From the NCBI GenBank assembly GCA_951394405.1, contig OX596340.1, positions 868,001 to 932,000 of the forward strand: DNA of 64,000 nucleotides, given 5' to 3'. This document shows, one piece after another, positions 45,006-57,271 of the stretch (positions are counted from its first letter, which is position 1; each line of letters starts with the position of its first letter). Position numbers and translations under genes: made by a program. The notes beneath the pieces were generated by a model that was given only the letters and a program-made list of their open reading frames with translations, did not search any database and was not told the origin of the DNA. This DNA is from Coprinellus micaceus. Lineage: Eukaryota; Basidiomycota; Agaricomycetes; Agaricales; Psathyrellaceae.

Positions 45006-46157
45006 TTACAGCAGTTCGCGGAACATAGGGCGCGGATTGATTTTTTGATTTCTTTTTCTCGCGCGCGCAAACGCGACTGGAATTTTGACCTGGTAGATAC
45101 TGGGCTTGTATCGAGCTCAATTCTTCCCCCAAGAGCGTAAATTTAGTTCAGCTGTGTCCAGTAGCATTATTCGAACCCGTTGGCACCAATCTTGTTCGGA
45201 AAACGGAACCGGCAGTATACTCAGGTCCCAACCATCCGCCCTTGGAGTATGCTGGACTGTCCCCTCAATCTATCCACGAGAATGATATTTTTTGGACTCA
45301 GATTGAAACTGAAAGGTGGGGAAGGTAATTCTGTGCCCGTAGGTAAGCAGTATCAGGTGGTAGTGGACTGGTGCGTTGAGATAGCCTCAAGGGGCCGATC
45401 AGCTGCACATCAACGAGGTCGCTGTGGCACATCCTGAATCCTGCAATGAATATACGGCGCTCTGGTACCTGAAATGGACTTTAACCGTCTCCAAAGGACG
45501 TATGGACTCTTCGGCAGGGTTAAAAAAACAGTGTATTTCCTTCCATCTAAGTGATAAGTGGCCTGGGGTGAGGTGCTTTGCTGGCACCTAAATCTTCATT
45601 TGCATGAGAGTTCCAAAGAACGAAATGGATGGATGAACCATTCTCCAGCTCCACCTTATATATTACACCTCTCTCTGGTACTCAATATCTGAGGAAGGCG
45701 TGTTGAGGAGCACGATGAAGACGGCACATCTGGGCGGGTTTGATGCCAGGTGGCCGCTTTCTATACCAATTTTTGTGCTGCCTCTCTTCGAACTGGGCCC
45801 CCTAAGTAATGCATAGCTGTTACTAGATGTTCTTAGGACATTTATTCCACTTTTCATGGGTCCAGGATGAAGTAAGAGACCAGGACATGCGATGTCATTG
45901 ACAGGGAGTGTGAACGGTACTAGACAATCCTCTCGTAACCTCATCTCACAAAGACGACCTATGACCGCAAAAATCACTTCGTTCGGTCCACATTGACTTT
46001 CTCAATATGTCTGTATTATTTTTAAGGCCACCCAAGAAGATGCACAAGCATAATGAAGGCAACATTGCCGAGCCTCGAAAACATGGCGCGCTTTGCGCGC
46101 GCGAGAAAATAAAATCAAAAAATCAATCCGCGCCCTATGTTCCGCGAACTGCTGTAA
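45006..46157 (-). mobile_element. 1152-bp TIR element, copy 2 (inverted)
   Basis: The reverse complement of copy 1, same length, with the same three small frames on the opposite strand. The left end is TTACAGCAG (45006) and the right end CTGCTGTAA (46157). External flanks differ from those of copy 1, so the inverted repeat stops precisely at the element ends. The right end is 49 bp from the ATG of the pseudokinase gene at 46207. Confidence 0.8.
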
Positions 46158-46206
46158 CACTCACTTAGTCTTGCCACACCGCCACATACCTCCCTCCATC
46201 GTCACC

Positions 46207-47539
46207 ATGTCTTTCCCTGAGGAGCCTCTCGATCTTCCCACTCACGAAGGTGGAGGGTACTTTGAAGCCCAGATCGGGGGCGTGCTAAACGGAGGAAGGC
46301 TCCAAGTCGTACGGAAGTTGGGCTGGGGACCACGATCCTCCGTCTGGTTGGTTTGGGATACCGCTGATGAGGCATACTACGGTGTCAAGGTCTACACATT
46401 AGCTGCATCTCCCCAAGCGGACATTGTGGAACTCCCCATCCTTAGGAAAGCCGCCGGCGTGACTGATTTCACGTTGTGGCTCCCCGGATTCCAGAGGCGA
46501 TTCTGGGAGAAGGCGAACAACGGGTCCCACCTCTGCGTGGTGTCCAACCCGTATAGCACATCTATACTTACTATGCAGCGGGACGCGGAGGGCGGCCGGC
46601 TCCCCGTAAACGTTGTCCAGAGGGTCATTCTTAATGTAGCAGAAGCAGTGAAAGCACTCAATGACGCCGGGATCATGTACGGAGGTGAGCCGAGAACCAG
46701 CGTGCCCACAAGTTTCTCCCAAATGACAGCCCCTCTAGCGATAAAACCCGAAAACTTACTATTCTTTCCTGGGTACGAAACGGAGGATATCAAGTCCATC
46801 CTCGAGTCGGAACCCCGACCCACGACAATGAAAGTCAAGAAATACTCGACCGTAAGGTCCCAACCTCTCCCCCACACCTTTCAGTACGAAGGAAAGAATG
46901 CAAATATCGTGCACTGGAAGATGTCTCTTGTCGGCTTCGGTCACGGTAGCTATCTTTTATCGCTTTTAAGCCAGTCACGATGCCCTGACGGTCTCCGAAT
47001 AGCTTCTAGACTCACCCACCAGCCTGCGAAGGACTACGACTATTGTTCCGCTCCGGAAACGCTATTGAACGACGCATCTTGCTCGGAACTGACGGATGCC
47101 TGGATGCTGGGGTGTCTGGTGGGGCTTTTAAACTCTTCACGCAATCACACTGTCCTGAACATCGCATCAGGCCTTCTACCTGCTGACTGGAACTTCCCCT
47201 TTCCATCCCAAGCGTACCGTGGCCAAGGCCATCGCACACATGAGCGGTGTACTTGGAGATGACGATGGCCCCGACGCCATTCCCGAAGCCTGGCTCGCGG
47301 ACAGGAATATGAAAGACTACGCCGCTGCTGCTGCTGGGCGGGGCGACCACAGTTATGTCATCACGGTGGAAGCAGCGCTCGCGGATTACCTCGAGGAAGA
47401 AGAAGTGAAGAGCGCTTCGGACTTCATCCGAGGCTGCCTCAGGCTGGATCCAGAAAAGAGGATGACGGTTGCGGAAGCTTCAACCCACGAATGGGTGAAG
47501 AAGGCGAACCCTTGCTCGTGTGGATTCTCTGGTTGTTGA
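46207..47539 (+). CDS. Predicted catalytically dead SRPK-like pseudokinase
   Basis: 408 aa in three exons (introns 46685-46738 and 47119-47170). The glycine loop is KLGWGPRSSVWLVWD and the ATP lysine is retained in YYGVKVYTL. The catalytic loop reads MYGAIKPENLLFF, so the base Asp of HRD is Ala, and the DFG position reads LVGFGHG, so the metal Asp is Gly. The APE region (YCSAPETLL), DAWMLGCL and the C-lobe (CLRLDPEKRMTVAEASTHEW) remain intact. The open frame with clean introns implies selection or youth as a pseudokinase. Its paralog 40944-41528 has lost the kinase core. The TIR element 49 bp upstream probably displaced or replaced the ancestral promoter. Confidence 0.8.
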
Positions 47540-48417
47540 CGGAATTATGCGGTATTTAAGGTTACGTTCTATGAAAGACTGCCAAATATGGACTCACTTG
47601 AATATACGACGACTTCGAGGTTGTCAGCAGGGCGTGAATAAGTTGACTCCTCGGAAAACTTGGAACTTTTTACAAGGGGTTCACGACTCGGAACCACTAA
47701 TACATTGCCGGGACGTGCCGAACATGATTCCCACGAAACATTCAATGTCACGTGCGTTTTGGAAACGTCCCACAAATTTTTGGCCGCCTACAACTTAGTG
47801 AAGCTTGGTCAAGGATTCACCCTCTCGCACTGATACCATATTCCTCTCTTTCTGCAGGTCTCCTCTGGCATGAGCCGGGCATCAACAGGACCTTCGTTCT
47901 TTAGACATCAAGGGAGAATCTCTCAACGAAAGAGATGGGTTCCGAGTCTGTGGGGCCCTGTGTGCCAGTCAAACCCAAGCAACGAGAATGAATGACCATC
48001 CCATAAAGCCAACGCGTCATAAACTCCGTCTTCTCAGTGTTCTGCCTTTTTAATATCACGAAGCGCGACTCACTTGTGTCAGTCCTCATGGTTTAAAGTT
48101 TCGAGCCTAAACGCGCTTCTGTTATCCCTGAGGTCTGCGACCCATGATATTCCGCACCTTTTCCGAACGCAACTGAAAAGCTTCCTTTGCTTCTTGACAT
48201 GCTTCATAATCGCAGCTTGCCTGCCGGCACTCGTGCCGCAGACTTTCAGCCTTCAGGACAGCTCAAAGTTGGCTCAAGGTCCTCAATATTTTGTCGGTGA
48301 GTCATTATTAACCCGGCTGAACCCTTGATGGGCTCGAGGGTCGGAATCATGCTTTCGGCCGTGGCTCGAAGGTATAAAGCGCAAGACTTCACGCGACGGC
48401 ACCACTTTAGAAACCCC
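47540..48417. other. Intergenic, pseudokinase to MFS transporter
   Basis: 878 bp, no supported gene. The last part is the transporter leader. An in-frame ATG at 48325 could extend the transporter N-terminus, but with unconserved sequence. Confidence 0.45.
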
Positions 48418-50775
48418 ATGTCTGAAAATATCCGCGCCATGCCCAAGCCGTGTAGTGGTGGCCCCTCAACCGCGTTGTCGCAAGTCCCTCCAGAGAACTC
48501 GACGAAAGAAATCCGTATCGTCGTGGTTGAATGTGGACGGAAAGGCGATGCCGACGAGGTGAGGGCTTGTCCTGCCACCGGGGCCATCCTATATAATTTG
48601 TTTTGCTGAACGTGACCTCTTTCTCCCTTCCACAGCGCTCCAGGCAAGTAGCAGCAATTCTTGAGAGTGCCAATCCTCTCAAATTTTCGAAACGAAAGAA
48701 ATGGACAATCACTGTCGTTGCATGCTTCTTCACCCTCCTTGCTGGTAGGTCTATACTTTTTACTTCCTCCTGAGTGAGGGCGGGATTTTAACTATGGTCC
48801 CTCTCTTGAAGCGGCCGCAACAACCTCATATACTATGGGGTACCCCTCAATGACGAGGGAAATCGGATGTACCGAGTCCCAGGCGATCATTGGTCTTTCG
48901 GCATATGTCGTCTCCTACGCCATCACTCCTCTGTTTACGTCTGCTTTCAGCGAAGAGTTTGGTCGACAGCCCTTATACTGGGGCTCGGTGATTCTCTTCC
49001 TCTCGATGCATATTATGATCGCATTGCAAGTATTTTAACCTCCTTCCTGAGCCCAGCACTAATCAATCCGTCTATCCTTCGTATCTGGGGCTCACAGGGC
49101 TCCGAATATCAACGTTATCGCAGTCGCAAGGGTTCTACAAGGCGCGGCCGGCTCGACGGGTACGACGATGGTCGCCGGGACGATAGCTGACATCTGGGAA
49201 ACCCACGAGTAAGTCCTAATCGCACTTGGGGCCCCTACCGATTTGGGGCACGCAACCTCACCTCACGTTAGGCGCGGGGTTCCTATGGCTCTGTATAGTA
49301 TACTGGCTTTCGGGGGAACCGGAATCGGCACAATCACCGCGGGGTGGATCGAGGCGAACCCCAAGCTTCAATGGAAGTGGATTCAGTGGATATTCATGAT
49401 GTAAGCCTTCATGATACTCTTTCTCCTGTCCCCTACTGACACGCTGATTTGACCTAGTGTCGCGGGGATTCACGGCGTGGTATTCGCGTTCACAATGACT
49501 GAAACGCGAGCAGCCATAGTTTACGCTCGCGCAGCGAAGCGATTGTCGAAGAATGGCGACGAGGTGCCACTACCGAAGATTGCCGTCCAAAAGCAGACCT
49601 TCCAGCAACTACTCTGGGTCTCGGGTACAAGACCGCTTGGTGAGTACGACCGCCCATATTCAGCCCACCTCTCTGAAACGATTCTAGTGCTACTATTTTC
49701 CGAGCCAATCATTTTCGCAATCAGTGTGAGGCCTCCCAGCCCTCGCATACCGCGCTCAGAGGCAAACGTTGACGCGTGCCGTAGATTTGGCTCGCATTCG
49801 CATGGGGCGTGTTTTATTGCATGATTGGGTTAGCACAGCAGGGACCTCCTCCACGGCCGTCATTCCTGACTGGTTCCTCAGCTCCATGGCTTCGGTTTTT
49901 AGATCTGTCCACCACTTTTCGATAGGTCAGATAGGGACGGTTAACGTAACACTGGAGTAAGTCGGTTCTTCCTCCACCCTATTTTCTAGGTTAACATGCT
50001 CCGTCGGCGACAGGATCGCGGTGTTCATCGGATATCTCACGGCGCTTGTTCAAGAGAGGATGTATCAGTAAGTCCCGTTGTAGTACTTGGGTTTACCCAA
50101 TGCTGAGTACGAATGATCAGCAAAAACGTAAAGAATCGGAGCGTAGAGGCTCGCTTGTACCTTTGCTGCAACGCTGGACTAGTCTTCCCAGCATCCATGT
50201 TCATGTTTGCATGGTTCTGCCAGCCTCAAATCCACTGGGCGCTCCTGTGCCTAGCTCTGACGGTACGTGACAGTTTCTAAGTCCCCAGAATTGACCGAAC
50301 TTACCTATTGACTAGATATTCTACTGGTCCACCTTTACGATATACCTGGCTGTTTTTAACTACCTTGCGGATTGGTGCGTCAAGATCGCCGGATTCAGAT
50401 CTTGGGCGTCAAATTTTGACACACCTTCCCACGGCAGTTACACCGCCTACGCCTCATCCGCCCTTGCCGGTCAGAGTCTCCTCCGTAAGTTCGCTGCATC
50501 TCCGTACGGGTAGACCGGAGTCACTAACGTGGCCCTATCCCAGGCAACGTAATCGGGGGCGTGTTCCCTCTATTCACATTGAAGGTATCGGACAAGCTTG
50601 GTTTTACGTGGGCAAACACCATTTATGCATGCATCGGTGTCTTATTAGCACCCATCCCCATCGTACGTTGCTGGCAGCCCTATTGTAGCAGCTCACCTTC
50701 TGACTTGCACGATAGGTAGTATTTTTCCTTGGGTCACGGATTCGCAGGCGAAGCGAACGATGTATCCACGACTAA
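48418..50775 (+). CDS. MFS drug:H+ antiporter (DHA1/TPO1-like)
   Basis: A plasma-membrane multidrug or polyamine transporter with 12 predicted helices and more than ten introns. A cytosolic N-terminus (ESANPLKFSKRKKW) leads into TM1 WTITVVACFFTLLA. TM2 is TESQAIIGLSAYVVSYAITP with PLFTSAFSEEFGRQPLYWGS as motif A. Motif C-like GAAGSTGTTMVAGTIADIWE follows, then YSILAFGGTGIGTITAGWIE. The second half includes SEPIIFAIS/IWLAFAWGVFYCMI, SVHHFSIGQIGTVN, ARLYLCCNAGLVFPASMFMF and NVIGGVFPLFTL, ending RIRRRSERCIHD. All parts are in order with usable splice phases. Substrate unknown. Confidence 0.85.
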
Positions 50776-51192
50776 AAGTGGATGGCTCCTCACTCACCCC
50801 TCGGTTCGCAGCTAGGGGCGATAACCAATAGACAAAATGGTATACTCCTGAATTAAGTCCACGATAGAGATAGAGATAGAGAAAAGCGTTAGATACGAAC
50901 GAACAACACGAAAGAACGAATAGCAATACGAGAAGTTTAATACACATCTGACGAGAGGCGCGAAAGAGAGAGATATGAGTACGAACCCATTAAAACATAA
51001 CAGAACCAATAAGAAGATCGGGAGATCGAGAATAAGACAGGGCACTAGAGTCTACAAAAACAACAAAGCGATTAACCAGTCCGAACCGGAAGAAAAGCGC
51101 GATTCTAGACGCCATCCTCATTGAGAGATACCTGTCCACCCAGGGGGTTGGCATCTCAGCGCTCAGACAGCGCGAAAGGAAAGCGGATGAAT
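50776..51192. other. Convergent intergenic region
   Basis: 417 bp, A-rich with GATAGAGATAGAGATAGAGA micro-repeats near 50864-50883. It likely holds both 3' ends. No gene is supported. Confidence 0.45.
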
Positions 51193-53420
51193 CTATTCGG
51201 TCCCACCAGGATGTCCAAGGTGATTCAATGCCCACGAGGACCCGATGGACCCCGCAGTAAACCCGTGCGATATAGTGCTCTCTCTTGTCTGCAGAGGTCC
51301 ATAATAAGTCGTTTGGCCGTCACTGGGGGGGTTGAAGCTATTCGTCATTTGAAGCAATGGGTCGCTAGTTGGCACGGATGGGGGTAAGGCGGGGATGCTG
51401 GGCGGGTGAGGTTGCTCATCGCTTCTCTGAAGAGATTGCGCTGGACCTTGTCCGTAGAGGAGTGCGCTGCGCTGAGCGTTAGTCACAGGCGTTCCAAGAT
51501 GGCTAGGATTTGCATTCGTTCCAAAAAACGTATGGCCCAACTGCGCTGCAGTTTCAGGGGACATGGCAGACGACAGCCCTGAATTTTGGTAGGTGTAACC
51601 GTCGGAGCATTGGTTTGCATATGGGGTGTGGTTAGGCACAGGCGGATAAGAAGGCGTATTCGAAGGGTTCTGGTGAGTCGGGGCTGTACTGGAGAGGGCG
51701 TTCCAAGCGTCGAACGATCCTTGGTCCCACTGATAGGGCTGACCACTAGTTGCGACGGGTGTACCGACGTCGTTCCCTGCCAAAGGTGGGGCTGCAGGAG
51801 GCCCAAACAATGCGCCACTCGAACTTTGATACCCACGGCCTTGCCGATCCATCCTGTCTGGCTGGATTTCGCTGAGGAACTGCTGGTAACGTAGAAGCTT
51901 CTCCGGACGTCGACCGTCTTGGCGGGCACGTCCATCTTCACACCACTGGGCTGAATCATTTCTTTCCAGGGGGTCGTCCTGAGATGATGAATGAGAGCTA
52001 CTCTGTGTGGCGCGGTGAATGTAGCTTTGGGTATGGTGCACTGAGTTGGCAGGGCTCGAAGAAGGATTGGATAAAAGTCGAGTGAAGTCGTCACCGATAT
52101 TAGCCGGGACGTTTGCCAAGTCCTGATACCCTTCAAAATACCTATCATCCCAGAGACTATGGTTATCCTGACTTCCAAAGCTCGTTAGGGGCATTTCCGA
52201 GAGTGAGGGAAGCCCAACGAGTCCCGGTCCGGTGTTATCGAGGAGAGACCTTGGGCCGGGGGCACCATGAGTTGTGGCCGCATCGTAAGGGAGCTGGGGG
52301 GTTGCCTCTATGCCTTCCGGCTCGAGATACCGCGTGAATGTCGAATCGGGAGTGTGATATACGGAGGCGAAGTGCGAGGAGGGGGTATTCGAGTTGGAGC
52401 CTCCCTGAGCCCAAGGCTCAAAGCCGGCATCACTGGATAGATCGCCGAGTCCCACGGAATTGATGTTCCCAGGGATTTGCTGTTGAGGGCACCAAAGCCG
52501 ATTTTCGAAGTGGGGGGCTTGGGGAGGATTGTTGAAAGGCTCGGAGACTGAGGGTGTACTTTGGCAAACAAGGTTAGAGCTCACGCTGTCGCTTCCTTGT
52601 ACCGAGTATGGAAAGCCGGGTTGGTTTGGTCCCGAGGGGGCCAGAGACGGGACAAGGCTCGACGTATTGCCTTGTCCAGAAGTGGAAGAATAGTAGCTCT
52701 GCACATCATAAAGCGACGATTCGAAATTCGCTGGCAAAATATTTCATTAGAAAACCCCCACTTCACAAAGAGAAGGGTCTTACAGTTTCCCTCCGCCATC
52801 TTGGGCACGTCGACCGCAGCGAAACCAGGCCGCTCGACCATCGAACTACCGCTCCCAAGGAGTCCAATATTGTCCCGACTGAGGTGACCAGGCTGAGTAG
52901 GCCTCTTTCGAGATCGACGCTTCCGGCGGATGGGGCCAGGGCCATGATGGGGAGATAACTGAGAGCTTGAGGCGGAAGGCGATGAGGAGGAGGGCGGCTT
53001 GTAAAACGCGAACTGGATGCCGGAGTCGAGGGCGCCACTGCTGGACGGGCACTGCTGGTGAGTCCCATCGATTCCTTCTAGAACGTAGGACGCGTATTTC
53101 TGCATCGGGCGCGTGCCGACGGGTTCAGTGGCCGTCTCGTTCAGCTCTGTGGCCTTGTGTCTTGCCCTATCCAGGACTTCGGCGAGGATGTCGTCCTGTT
53201 CGTCCTGCGGGAGTTCCTCCACTTGGCCTATAGCTCCAGCAACCTGGCCACGGGGACTGTCCATTCTAATGAAATCTTTTGCTAGCTTCCAAACGACGTC
53301 TGAGCGAAAAACGCGAGCCACACCGGCTGCATAACTCTTGGTACGATGCGCATGCACGAAGCGGTCGATCGCTGTGCAACACAACTGGGTAAGCCGACGC
53401 GTCGGTCGAACGGAGTCCAT
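51193..53420 (-). CDS. Low-complexity Ser/Pro/Gln-rich protein, unknown function
   Basis: Two exons with a 53-nt intron (52731-52783). The N-terminal 110 residues are helical (RVFRSDVVWKLAKDFIRMDS, then DDILAEVLDRARHKATELNE). A Ser/Arg-rich basic stretch PGPIRRKRRSRKRPTQPGHL follows, a candidate nuclear localisation signal. The rest is a long disordered region rich in Ser, Pro, Gln, Asn and Thr (e.g. SSYSPP-type and QQQIPGNIN). No zinc finger, homeodomain or other DNA-binding fold is visible. It looks like a nuclear regulator or scaffold by composition only. Confidence 0.65.
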
Positions 53421-55329
53421 AGCTGGAGTGCCAAGCGGGTGGAAGAGATCCGCCGAGCTGGAATGAAGATTCGCGAAGGAGGGTATGGGTGTTTAGGAAG
53501 GAAAGAGGGAGGAGGGATCGCGCCGTTGGGGGCGTCAAGTAATTAGGGTGGGAAAAATCCGCCCAACCCGACCATTGTGAACCGCCTCGCCTCGTGTTCC
53601 TGTGCAGACACGAACCAACTCAGGCGTGACCATAACGGCATACAGTGAGCAGATGGGCGATGAGAAGTGTCGTGGAAGGATTGTAGCGACGGGTTCAGGA
53701 GACAGAGAACAAGGCTCTCCATAATGCTATTCTTGACCACCCGTCATTAGCCCATACACAGATAAAAGGTCATTGAATCAGCTTTCACCGCTCCCTTCCC
53801 GGGCCAAATGCGAGGTGTGGAAGAAGCTGGCCATTCGTCAGCCGCGTCTGTCGCGACCCGGTTGTCCCAGATATCGGTTAGCAATTGCAGGTGCGAGAGT
53901 ACACACAATCGTCAAGCCAAGAATACCAACGTCGAAGGGAACCATATTCTCCAGGTATGCGATCCGACCATCTGACAGAGATATATCAAAGGCTCCCACT
54001 TGAAGCGACATGCGTTCGGCATTGCCCCCGCCGACCCTTAGGACAGAGAGGAACAAAGTACTAGTAGTTGGGGTCGGGACTGGTGCGGCGCGTGTCGCAG
54101 ACGGCGAGGACGTTCCATGGTACAAGCGCGGACCTTAAATATTGACATAAACAGTCAGCAGAAGTGACGACGAAAAGGTTCAACACTGGCCTTCCGCGCA
54201 AGCGATACAGTGGCGTCCCTTCCAGACTACAGATCCCGGATTATCCAAGGACCTCGGTGGATGACCGAAGGGGAGATAGCATATCGATTTCCACCAGAGA
54301 CGACCCAAGTAGAAGCTTTCTCCGTCGCCCCACCTTTACCGAAGCATGTACAAAATAGTTTAGCGCTCGGGACCTTTTCCGTTAGATGCTGGCGGCTTGT
54401 CCCCAACGCGCCAACGCTGGTCGCACGTGGTTTGCGAAGGGGAGGGGTGAACTCCTGTACTGGAGGGACTAATCGATACTGCGCAAGGCTGGCCGAGGGC
54501 TAAATTGTTTATACGTGAAGAGGCGACATAGTAGCGAGAACACCAAGATTCGCCGTCCAGTACGATGCCAAGGACGCCGCAACCACTGATGTTGGCATCA
54601 GTGTCGTTCAAGTAGCTTCCGATAGATTGAGTATCGAACGACGTTGCCCATTGGATGTGTGTCCACGAAGCCTAAGTCGCCATAATCCAGCTTGCGCACA
54701 GTACCTTCCAGAGGTCGGCTTGTTGGCCAGCTGGCGGAGTCGAGGGGTATCCGGTCCGCGAGTAGGAAACAGGTGATGCATCGACCCTTGGCAGACGACG
54801 GATAAAGAGGTCGAAATTCTCCACAGGGCTCCCCAGAGGGCATGAACAAGCAATTGAGCGGTGATGATAGATTGGTAGGCGGAGAATTGGCCGAACTCGC
54901 AACCAAATCGTGGTCCCACCACGGATGGAAGGTAATTCCAGCGTTCAACTCAACACGAGCCAAGAGAGCCTCTTTGCGATGGACGGGACTCCAATGCGAC
55001 GCAGCAGAAGACAGAGAGGACCAGAAACGAGAAGTAGACCGACGCCGACGACAGTGGTGAACGAGAAGGTAAGAGCCAACTTCCAAATGGTTGAGTTGAC
55101 TGTTGAAGAACTTGAACAGCCTCGTATTGATCCTGTGTTTGCCACCAACCTCGAGCCCAAACGCTCAAAAGAGACATGCGTGCGAAGAATCTGCCATACC
55201 GGGACTGGGTTTCCAGTTCTCCCGCTCCCATGCGCCGGCAACCAAACTTAGAAATAGACGAATGTAAGCATCTGGTCTTGGGTATATATCTCAGTAGGGG
55301 TGTAGGGAAAATATGTAACAAAGTAGCTC
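53421..55329. other. 1.9-kb interval with no firm gene
   Basis: Minus-strand frames near 53840-54125 and 54600-55240 carry single hydrophobic stretches (MVPFDVGILGLTIVCTLAP and LALTFSFTTVVGVGLLLVSG). They could be remnants of DUF6533-like membrane proteins. No continuous exon chain with good splice phases was found, so no gene is called. Confidence 0.4.
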
Positions 55330-56993
55330 TCAAGTTAGGCGAGATCCCGCGGGGACCATCTCTTTCGATCTTTCTTCGGGCCCATCGCCCGTATCCATAG
55401 GCGTAACATATGAGCGGGTCCACCCCGACTTCTCATCGTCGCGCTCACCCCCTTCCGTCCCAGCAACCCTACTCACTGGGACCGAATCCACGTTCCCCAG
55501 AGTCGCACGTCTTGACTGACTGTCCACGAGCCCTGGCGCAGCGATGTCAACACCCGCCACTTTGAGGTCGCTCTTCTGCGAAAACATACTGGGCAGCTCT
55601 GGCCGGATATGCGTCACATCGTTTACTTTGTATACCGACTTCTTTAAGCTGATGGTAATTCGCGACATCATGGCGACAGTAAGCCTGCAGTAGGATGTTG
55701 GCTGACCTGACTGAAGTGGCAAAAGGATAATGAAACGCACAAGAGCTCGAGCCTAAGGTCCCCATTAGCTCAATGAAAGGCAACAATATGGAGGTACTCA
55801 CTGAGCTGTAATATTTTTCAGACCCTCAGGAGCTGAGGCGATCATCAAAGTTAACACCAAAGTGACCGCGAAGATGGCACTAGCCCGCAAATCGTCTATC
55901 AGCCGTGGCGCACTCTCTCAAACAACGAGCAGCATAAAAGTGAAATGAACCGGTAGTCGTACCTGTAGTATATCAACCCGTCATGAAACAGCCTCTTCAT
56001 AATATAAGAGCATTTCTGTTTCCTGAGCGTAGGGAGGGTCCGGAAGACTGTCAAGCCAAGGACGACGGTGTCATAGAGGAGCGGGAGCCATGCGGAAGAA
56101 GAGGCAATCGCGCTTCTAAATGGAAGGTAAGCCAATCGTACGGTGTGCGAGGCTAAAAGGAAAACCGCGTACGCACAGTTCGGGGTCGAATATCATGGTA
56201 CAGGCTGGGTGAATTTAGTGAGTCGTGAAGGAGGCGCACACAAGCCCTGACGTACCGTGGACGCCGGAATTTTGGTTGTGATAAACACCTAAGAAAGCCA
56301 ACGTGAATGTAAGGCTGGTTTGGGAAGACGGAGACAAGGAATGCTCACGCTGCGCTCGGGTCATCAACCAAGTATTCGTCCCAAGCTGCACCGCGAGGAG
56401 CAGAAAGACACTCCCCAACACCCAGTAGTTACCATGATACAGGGCGTTTATTCGGAGGTACATCATGATTGCTGCAATGGTCAACCTCAAAATGAGTGGG
56501 TAAAGGTTCGGAACGGCTCACCGACAATATTAATTCCAATCACGGTCATGGAACCTTCAAACCTAACAAAGTGGTCGCACGTCTACCAAAGTAATTCAAA
56601 GCGTTGTTGGACGAGTCAAAGTGCGCAGTGCTCACCTCAGGAGTCCAAACGGGGGAATGGTAGGCTAGGGGGGGTTCACATAGATCAGGACGAGATGGCG
56701 AGAGGCGAAAGGAAGCTCGAACCGAAAAGGTTGACGATGAACCCGAGCGGCGTCAAGTATCTATTCTGGAGAAAATACCAATACCATAAGTACCAGGTCC
56801 TCCGAGGGTATGAATCGCCCGTACGATGAGGAACAGCCATCCAACTGTATCAATGGATTGACCGCATCAGCAAAGGATGAGAAGTGTGGGAACAAGCGCC
56901 ACATACTGGGCCCTTTCTTCTGGCCGAACCAAATCACCTCGACCTGTAACATTTTCGTGAGGTACAACGTGCAGAGTGGAGGACGACCCCGCG

Positions 56994-57032
<39 letters not shown>

Positions 57033-57271
57033 ACCTCATCAGCAAAAGTGTCGATATGGTCCCAAACCAGCATCGTAAAGCTCGCGAACCCCATGTACTG
57101 TATGCCATAGTCAGTCGCTTGAACCTGGACTCTAAGACGAGAAGCAGACTCGCGTTGGTGTTCAATCTGTAGTCTCTACGTCAGCCAGGTCGGCGCTAGC
57201 AGGCGAAACTAAATGGGCTCGCACTGCTGCCTAATGTCCTCCACAACTTCCGGATACACAGGGTGAGCCAT
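55330..57271 (-). CDS. DUF6533-like multi-pass membrane protein
   Basis: A basidiomycete-specific 7-TM family of unknown function, highly split. The signature N-terminal block is YMGFASFTMLVWDHIDTFAD, then EVIWFG, NRYLTPLGFIVNLF and YHSPVWTPE. The next helices are CDHFVRFEGSMTVIGINIV, TIAAIMMYLRINALYHGNYW, LGSVFLLLAVQLGTNTWLM and LYDTVVLGLTVFRTL. The C-terminal cytosolic tail is hydrophilic (PELPSMFSQKSDLK to PAGSRLT). The first coding exon is uncertain: ATG 57271 (MAHPVYPEV) does not splice cleanly in phase to the exon beginning at 57166, so the start may be elsewhere. Intron 1 contains a 37-nt poly(A/T) tract. Confidence 0.7.
56994..57030. repeat. Homopolymer A(37) inside an intron
   Basis: Thirty-seven consecutive A on the plus strand. 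On the coding strand this is a T tract starting four bases after the donor GTAA of the DUF6533-like gene. It is prone to length errors in sequencing. Confidence 0.95.

Noticed and set aside
43460..45977. Matching 104-, 85- and 62-codon frames in both palindrome arms as duplicated genes
   Set aside because: They match only because the arms are identical transposon copies. None shows transposase or other protein character.
43280..46157. TTA/TAA at the element ends taken as a PIF/Harbinger 3-bp target duplication
   Set aside because: The left side reads TTA and the right side TAA, which are inverted and not direct copies. Only TA is a direct duplication, so a Tc1/mariner-like TA site is preferred.
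26082..50775. SDR, GSTs, AKRs and MFS transporter as one biosynthetic gene cluster
   Set aside because: No core synthase (PKS, NRPS, terpene cyclase) is present, and housekeeping genes lie in between.
53838..55241. Minus-strand hydrophobic frames as a second DUF6533-like gene
   Set aside because: Single hydrophobic segments resemble that family, but I could not chain exons with valid phases. Left as an unassigned interval.
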